Source of the DNA: Tangfeifania sp.
GTDB taxonomy: Bacteria > Bacteroidota > Bacteroidia > Bacteroidales > Prolixibacteraceae
Direction: 5' to 3'
Length of the DNA stretch: 10,982 nt
NCBI GenBank assembly: GCA_018400515.1
Contig: JAGYMR010000075.1
Span: 1-10,982, forward strand
Shown: piece by piece, positions 7,801-10,982 of the stretch
Position numbering within the stretch: the first letter of the stretch is position 1
Layout: each line of letters begins with the position of its first letter
The notes under the pieces: model-generated
The model's input: the letters and a program-made list of their open reading frames with translations, nothing else
Databases searched by the model: none
What the model was told of the DNA's origin: nothing
Program-made: the position numbers and the translations under genes

Positions 7801-9423
7801 GATGTAGTTTGCCAGCGACATGACCAGCCCCTCCCGGATGGGATCGATGGCCGGATTGGTAACCTGGGCAAACATCTGCTTGAAATAATCGAACATCCGG
7901 CGGGGTTTTTCAGAAAAAACCGCCAGCGGCACATCATTGCCCATCGAGCTGGTTGGTTCAGCACCTGAAATGCTCATGACACGAAGAATCTCAACCATTT
8001 CTTCTTTGGTATAGCCAAATGCTTTGGCATATGTTTCAAATCCTTCAATGGTGGAAGAAACGCGCTGTTTTACTTTTATGTCATCCATCATCAGCCTGTT
8101 TTCCTTCAACCACATCTGATATGGATTGCGGTGGCTCAGCTGGTCTTTTACCTCCTCATCGGGGATAATGATTCCCAGCTGGGTATCCACAAGCAAAATC
8201 TTTCCCGGACGCAGCCGGCCCTTTGCCCTGACCTCTTCCGGTCTGAATGTCTGTACCCCTGCCTCGGAACCCATGACGATGAGATCATTTTTTGTAATCA
8301 CATACCTCGAAGGGCGCAGTCCGTTCCTGTCTAACGTTCCACCGATATACCTTCCGTCGGAAAAAACCATGGATGCCGGTCCGTCCCAGGGTTCCATGAT
8401 GGTGGAGTGGTATTCGTAAAATGCCTTCAAACTGTCGGGAATGGGATTCTTCTCATTGAATGATTCGGGAATCATCATACACAATGAATGCGGCAGCGTA
8501 CGTCCGGTCATGTGCAAAAACTCCAGTACATTGTCAAACGAGGCTGAGTCGGACTTGCCCGGCTCAATGACCGGCAGGATTTTTTGCAGATCCCCTCCGA
8601 ATACATCCGATTTCATCAATGCTTCCCGGGCCTGCATCCAGAGGCGGTTTCCTTTGATGGTGTTAATTTCTCCGTTATGAGCTACAATACGGAAAGGCTG
8701 GGCCAAATCCCAGGCAGGAAAGGTATTGGTGCTGAAGCGTGAATGAACCAGGGATACGGCACTCTTAAACTGCTCATCCCGGAAGTCCAGAAAATAATCA
8801 CGCAACTGTCCGGGTGTGAACATCCCTTTATAGACCATCACCCTCGCGGAGAAACTGGGCTGGTAAAACTGCTCCCTGTATTTCAGATTTGAATCCCGGA
8901 TCTCTTTTTCTGCCAGCTTCCGTACTACATATAATTTACGCTCCAACACATCTTTTTCGAGATTCGCACGCACAAACACCTGCTTAATGGCCGGTTCCGT
9001 GCGTTTTGCGATATCCCCGGGAACCGAATGATCGACCGGCACATCACGGGAACCAACCAGCGTCAGTCCCTCAGCTTTAATGTGCTTTGAAAGCACCTCC
9101 ATACATAAACCGGCCTCCTTCTTATCTTTGGGAAGAAAAATCAGACCGGTTCCGTATTTTCCCGGTTCACCCACCGGCATTTGCAAAACTTCTGCAATAA
9201 ACTCATGCGGGATCTGCATCAGAATTCCTGCACCATCACCGGTTGAGTTGTCGGCACTGATCGCTCCCCGGTGATCCATATTCAGCAATACCTCCAACCC
9301 CCTCCGGATAATACCATGCGACGGTCTTCCTTTTATGTGGGCGACAAAACCAATTCCGCAACTGTCGTGTTCATTTTCAGGATTGTAATAACCCTGTGCC
9401 TGTGGTAATTTAATCTGTGCCAT
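4879..9423 (-). CDS. gltB: Glutamate synthase, large subunit
   Basis: The alpha subunit of GOGAT, about 1514 residues from the chosen start. It is a class II glutamine amidotransferase joined to an FMN synthase domain. The N-terminal nucleophile after propeptide removal is the Cys of HDSCGIGFVAH (codon 9358-9360). Numbered from the upstream ATG (9462), the glutaminase runs from 35 to about 430 and includes LDRNGLRPSRYV. A central domain follows. The FMN/2-oxoglutarate domain begins near GAMSYGSIS (about 890), and the [3Fe-4S] cysteines are 1131, 1137 and 1142 (CVMMRKCHMNTC), with the spacing known for Azospirillum GltB. The GXGXG C-terminal domain lies at about 1290-1480. I chose the ATG at 9423 because family-like sequence (MAQIKLPQAQGYYNPENEHD) begins there and an A-rich stretch precedes it. 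The frame also opens at 9462, adding 13 residues of no recognisable homology. Downstream gltD supplies the partner subunit. No truncation or missing catalytic residue was seen. Confidence 0.96.
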   Translation of the reverse strand: MAQIKLPQAQGYYNPENEHDSCGIGFVAHIKGRPSHGIIRRGLEVLLNMDHRGAISADNSTGDGAGILMQIPHEFIAEVLQMPVGEPGKYGTGLIFLPKDKKEAGLCMEVLSKHIKAEGLTLVGSRDVPVDHSVPGDIAKRTEPAIKQVFVRANLEKDVLERKLYVVRKLAEKEIRDSNLKYREQFYQPSFSARVMVYKGMFTPGQLRDYFLDFRDEQFKSAVSLVHSRFSTNTFPAWDLAQPFRIVAHNGEINTIKGNRLWMQAREALMKSDVFGGDLQKILPVIEPGKSDSASFDNVLEFLHMTGRTLPHSLCMMIPESFNEKNPIPDSLKAFYEYHSTIMEPWDGPASMVFSDGRYIGGTLDRNGLRPSRYVITKNDLIVMGSEAGVQTFRPEEVRAKGRLRPGKILLVDTQLGIIIPDEEVKDQLSHRNPYQMWLKENRLMMDDIKVKQRVSSTIEGFETYAKAFGYTKEEMVEILRVMSISGAEPTSSMGNDVPLAVFSEKPRRMFDYFKQMFAQVTNPAIDPIREGLVMSLANYIGSLHSNILTETPEHCKLIKFQGPILTNTDLGKIKDLKDEMFSHKVIPMVFPVKEGVRGFEAALERMLADAENAVDSKKNYIILSDRNISKEEAAIPSLLAVAAVHHHLIKKQKRMQVGIIVETGESREVHHFALLLAYGASVINPYLAFAAIDHLVRKGEIDLEYKEARKNYIKAIDKGLLKVLSKMGISTLRSYHGAQIFESVGISRELIDRYFTGTASKIGGVGMEEICREALIFHQKAYEEEVTPEPFRFENTGVYAWRKNGMHHAWNPETIGLLQWSTRTNDYQKFKEYSALVDKQNKKPAFIRGCFNFKRNPVPLEQVEPEEEIMKRFVTGAMSYGSISIEAHEALAVTMNTIGGRSNTGEGGEDPSRFGTNRNSKIKQVASGRFGVTNNYLVNAEELQIKIAQGAKPGEGGQLPGYKVNRIIAKTRNSTPGITLISPPPHHDIYSIEDLAQLIYDLKVTNPKAKVSVKLVSEDGVGTIAAGVAKAFSDVIVIAGTEGGTGASPASSIKHAGLPVELGIAETQQTLVLNNLRGRVKLQVDGQLKTGRDVVTLACLGGEEFGFSTAPLIVLGCVMMRKCHMNTCPAGIATQDETLRKRFIGKAEYTINYFRFLAREIREYLAEMGMTKFDDIVGRTDLLEVDREVINPSGDGIGWKLGNVDFSRLLYQPVAAKEVALRNTHPNTRSVQGHIDFDLIRQAKNAIRVAEKVWISYPVVNVDRSTGAMLSGEISKRYGEEGLPDDTINCTFQGSAGQSFGAFLVKGITFRLEGDANDYIGKGLSGGKIIVAPPAGSSFKPEENIIIGNTSFYGATRGEAYIKGVAGERFCVRNSGVKAVVEGAGDHCCEYMTGGRVVVLGKTGRNFAAGMSGGIAYVMNASGNFDYYCNKGLVDLLPVEDKTDVVELQTLINNHLLYTQSMLAARILTNWEEYLPKFVKVIPFEYKKVLEEQKLVELKKKLQLTEDDPSRHE

Positions 9424-9617
9424 TATTTTATCGATTTTTTTTCGGTAATATGAAACAAGCATGCAAAATATTCACACCCAAGAGGATGATTAAAATACAT
9501 GTGAGTAACATACTATACCGCTGATAACAAACAATTTTAATCGTATGCAAACTTTCGTTCTTACTCTATTTATACAAATAAGAAAGCAAAACAAATCATT
9601 TTACAACTAAAAGAAAT

Positions 9618-9625
9618 CAAATATA
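9618..9625 (-). promoter_or_regulatory. Candidate Bacteroidota -7 element for gltBD
   Basis: The minus strand reads TATATTTG here, an exact match to the Bacteroidota primary-sigma -7 consensus TAnnTTTG. It would start transcription near 9611, about 190 bases before the gltB ATG. I could not find a matching -33 TTG at the usual 19-21 base distance, and the region is AT-rich enough for chance matches. The call is therefore tentative. Confidence 0.3.
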
Positions 9626-9670
9626 TTAATTTTAAAGAAAAATGATATATTTTGTCATAAATACAAGTCA

Positions 9671-9700
9671 GTTTGATAACAAAGAATTAACTTATCAAAC
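9671..9700. promoter_or_regulatory. Perfect 9+9 bp dyad, candidate operator upstream of gltB
   Basis: GTTTGATAA (9671-9679) and TTATCAAAC (9692-9700) are perfect inverted copies separated by 12 bases. Their centres are 21 bp apart, two turns of the helix, which suits a dimeric regulator binding one face. The dyad centre lies roughly 75 bp upstream of the inferred gltB transcription start, a position more typical of activator sites than of repressor sites. No T-run follows on either strand, so it is not an obvious terminator. The cognate protein is unknown. Confidence 0.4.
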
Positions 9701-9733
9701 GAAATGAGATATTAAAAAAGGAGAAGCAACGAG

Positions 9734-9799
9734 CATCCCGGCTAAAACAGGCACAAAACGCGAAGAACAAAACAGAAAGATACCGGGACACGCGGGATG
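9734..9799 (+). other. Possible RNA fold with two competing pairings
   Basis: CATCCCG (9734-9740) can pair perfectly with CGGGATG (9793-9799). The overlapping TCCCGG (9736-9741) can instead pair perfectly with CCGGGA (9783-9788). The two stems are mutually exclusive. The intervening loops are long (52 and 41 bases) and purine-rich. This may be a structured transcript on either strand, or chance; I recognise no known riboswitch or RNA family. Confidence 0.2.
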
Positions 9800-9887
9800 A
9801 GATGAATACGAAGAGATGACGACACCATAGAGGCGGGTGGAACACACAGACTGTCAGACGTTTTTTTATGCCAGATAAATCTTACCG

Positions 9888-9921
9888 CCGGGGACACTCC
9901 TGGTGTAATGACATCGTCATT
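9888..9921 (+). other. Two neighbouring small hairpins downstream of argH
   Basis: CCGGGG-ACAC-TCCTGG (9888-9903) folds on the plus strand with two G-U pairs. AATGAC-ATC-GTCATT (9907-9921) is a perfect 6-bp hairpin on either strand. In the argH (minus) direction they lie about 70-100 bases after its stop codon but are not followed by a U-run. They may stabilise the argH 3' end or belong to a plus-strand RNA. Confidence 0.22.
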
Positions 9922-9989
9922 CTGTGAAGTTTTCCCGTTGTTTATTCAAAAAATAACGATGCAGGGCTTCGGGTTCCGGAGATGTTTGA

Positions 9990-10982
9990 TCAGTCCTCCA
10001 ACAGCTGTCTGACTGACCGGTCAATCTTTTCAAATTGAAACTCCGCGAGAAGTTTTTTCTTTTTAGTTGTAATTTCATCAAGGCACAAATTTCCGATGCT
10101 GCCTTCATGGGTATGGGTTACCTTCTTCTCCGGGACAAATTCGCCTGCCTCAATTTTATCAGCCACCTGCCGGTAAGCATCACGGAAGGGAACTCCCTGC
10201 ATCACCAGAGCATTCACTTCCTCCACGCTGAAGAGGTGGTCATATCCCGGATTGTCTAAAATGTGTTCATTCACCTGTAATTTTTCTATGGCCAGATTGG
10301 CAACGGAGAGACATGCATGCAAATCAGCAAAAAGCGGAATAAATACCTCTTTCACCGTTTGAAGATCCCGGAAATAACCTGCCGGCAGATTATTCACGAT
10401 CAGCGTAATCTCCTGGGGTACCCCCTGTATCCTGTTGCATTTGCCCCGAATCAATTCAAATACATCAGGATTTTTTTTGTGGGGCATAATGCTGGAACCC
10501 GTAGTGAATTCGAAAGGCAGCTTCAGAAAATTAAAATTCTGACTATTGAAGAGGCAAACATCATATGCCAGCTTTGACAAGGTAGATGCGATATTTGAAA
10601 GGGCAAAAGAAACGATCTTTTCCACCTTTCCCCTTCCCATTTGTGCATAAACCACATTATAATTCATGTTGCTAAATCCGAGGAGATCGGTTGTTAACTG
10701 CCTGTTCAGGGGGAAAGATGATCCATAGCCGGCGGCTGATCCCAGGGGATTCTGGTTGGCTATTCTAAAAGCCGACAACAACAATTCCAGATCATCGGTC
10801 AGACTTTCGGCATATGCGCCGAACCATAATCCGAACGACGAGGGCATAGCTACCTGCAGATGCGTATACCCCGGCATCAGAACCTCCTTGTGTTGTTCAC
10901 TCTTAGCCAGCAGGGTATCTGCCAGATTCGAGACAGCCGTCACGATCTCACGAATGCCTTCCCGGGTAAAAAGCTTCAGATC
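9990..10982 (-). CDS. argH: Argininosuccinate lyase, C-terminal part
   Basis: This is the last 330 codons of a frame that runs off the right edge and stops with TGA at 9990-9992. ArgH splits argininosuccinate into arginine and fumarate, the last step of arginine synthesis, as a cytoplasmic homotetramer of the fumarase/aspartase superfamily. The three superfamily regions expected in this part are present: MPGYTHLQVAMPSSFG (His near fragment residue 41), NPLGSAAGYGSSFPLNR, and the signature GSSIMPHKKNPD at 162-173 on the flexible catalytic serine loop. The C-terminal phrase VTHTHEGSIGNL is also typical of the family. Roughly the first 110 residues are missing through the window cut, not through mutation. 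The GTG at 10943 is internal, since the frame and homology continue upstream. A wide spacer to gltB suggests an independent transcript. Confidence 0.95.
   Translation of the reverse strand, partial: DLKLFTREGIREIVTAVSNLADTLLAKSEQHKEVLMPGYTHLQVAMPSSFGLWFGAYAESLTDDLELLLSAFRIANQNPLGSAAGYGSSFPLNRQLTTDLLGFSNMNYNVVYAQMGRGKVEKIVSFALSNIASTLSKLAYDVCLFNSQNFNFLKLPFEFTTGSSIMPHKKNPDVFELIRGKCNRIQGVPQEITLIVNNLPAGYFRDLQTVKEVFIPLFADLHACLSVANLAIEKLQVNEHILDNPGYDHLFSVEEVNALVMQGVPFRDAYRQVADKIEAGEFVPEKKVTHTHEGSIGNLCLDEITTKKKKLLAEFQFEKIDRSVRQLLED

Larger units (their letters stand above)
9463..9989. other. Long non-coding spacer between argH and gltB
   Basis: This spacer of over 500 bases holds no frame I can support as a gene. 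Its gltB-proximal half (to about 9720) is strongly AT-rich and promoter-like. It contains a -7-type motif and a 30-bp dyad, both listed separately. The argH-proximal half (about 9720-9989) is purine-rich on the plus strand between 9720 and 9850, has a run of seven T at 9861-9867, and then several small potential hairpins. No strong intrinsic terminator for argH is visible. The spacer therefore most likely carries the gltB control region plus the 3' untranslated end of argH, and possibly a small RNA. Confidence 0.6.

Noticed and set aside
7339..7968. 209-codon plus-strand open frame inside gltB
   Set aside because: It lies wholly antisense to the conserved gltB coding sequence, has no recognisable domain, and its composition is what a shadow of a long real gene gives.
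9917..10108. 63-codon minus-strand frame in the argH 3' end
   Set aside because: It overlaps the argH C-terminal coding region on the same strand in another frame and has no family features; argH clearly owns the region.
1..10982. Search for CRISPR arrays, insertion sequences, tRNA/rRNA genes, toxin-antitoxin or defence modules
   Set aside because: No spaced direct repeats, transposase motifs, cloverleaf-like sequence or accessory-gene domains were seen; the window is dominated by conserved metabolic genes and shows no new multi-gene system.

Overview
The window looks like an ordinary chromosomal segment of a Bacteroidota bacterium, probably from the Bacteroidales/Marinilabiliales side, although I cannot fix the genus. 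The evidence is an outer-membrane TonB-dependent receptor with the N-terminal carboxypeptidase-regulatory-like domain common in this phylum, start codons preceded by A-rich sequence instead of a strong Shine-Dalgarno, a match to the Bacteroidota -7 promoter element (TAnnTTTG), and the style of the GltB, ArgH and MalQ proteins. Coding DNA is of roughly even base composition, while the spacer upstream of gltB is clearly AT-rich.

Layout from left to right: (1) the 3' end of malQ (+ strand, cut by the left edge), encoding the C-terminal part of a GH77 4-alpha-glucanotransferase; (2) a convergent spacer of about 230 bp with one weak terminator-like structure for each side; (3) on the minus strand, and so transcribed right to left, gltB, gltD and then a TonB-dependent receptor gene, with gaps of 41 and 74 bp; (4) a long spacer of over 500 bp upstream of gltB with no convincing gene but with an AT-rich promoter-like part, a perfect 9+9 bp dyad and several potential RNA hairpins; (5) the 3' three quarters of argH (minus strand, cut by the right edge).

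Functionally, GltB and GltD form NADPH-type glutamate synthase, the second half of the GS-GOGAT ammonia assimilation route. ArgH performs the last step of arginine synthesis, and MalQ acts in maltodextrin/glycogen metabolism. The receptor is the only transport gene. It has no SusD partner in view, resembles ferric-siderophore (FyuA-like) receptors more than SusC, and its substrate cannot be read from the sequence.

I found no mobile element, CRISPR array, tRNA, rRNA, defence cassette or new multi-gene system. The most interesting material is non-coding: the dyad and possible structured RNA between argH and gltB, and the placement of an orphan TonB receptor directly behind gltBD.
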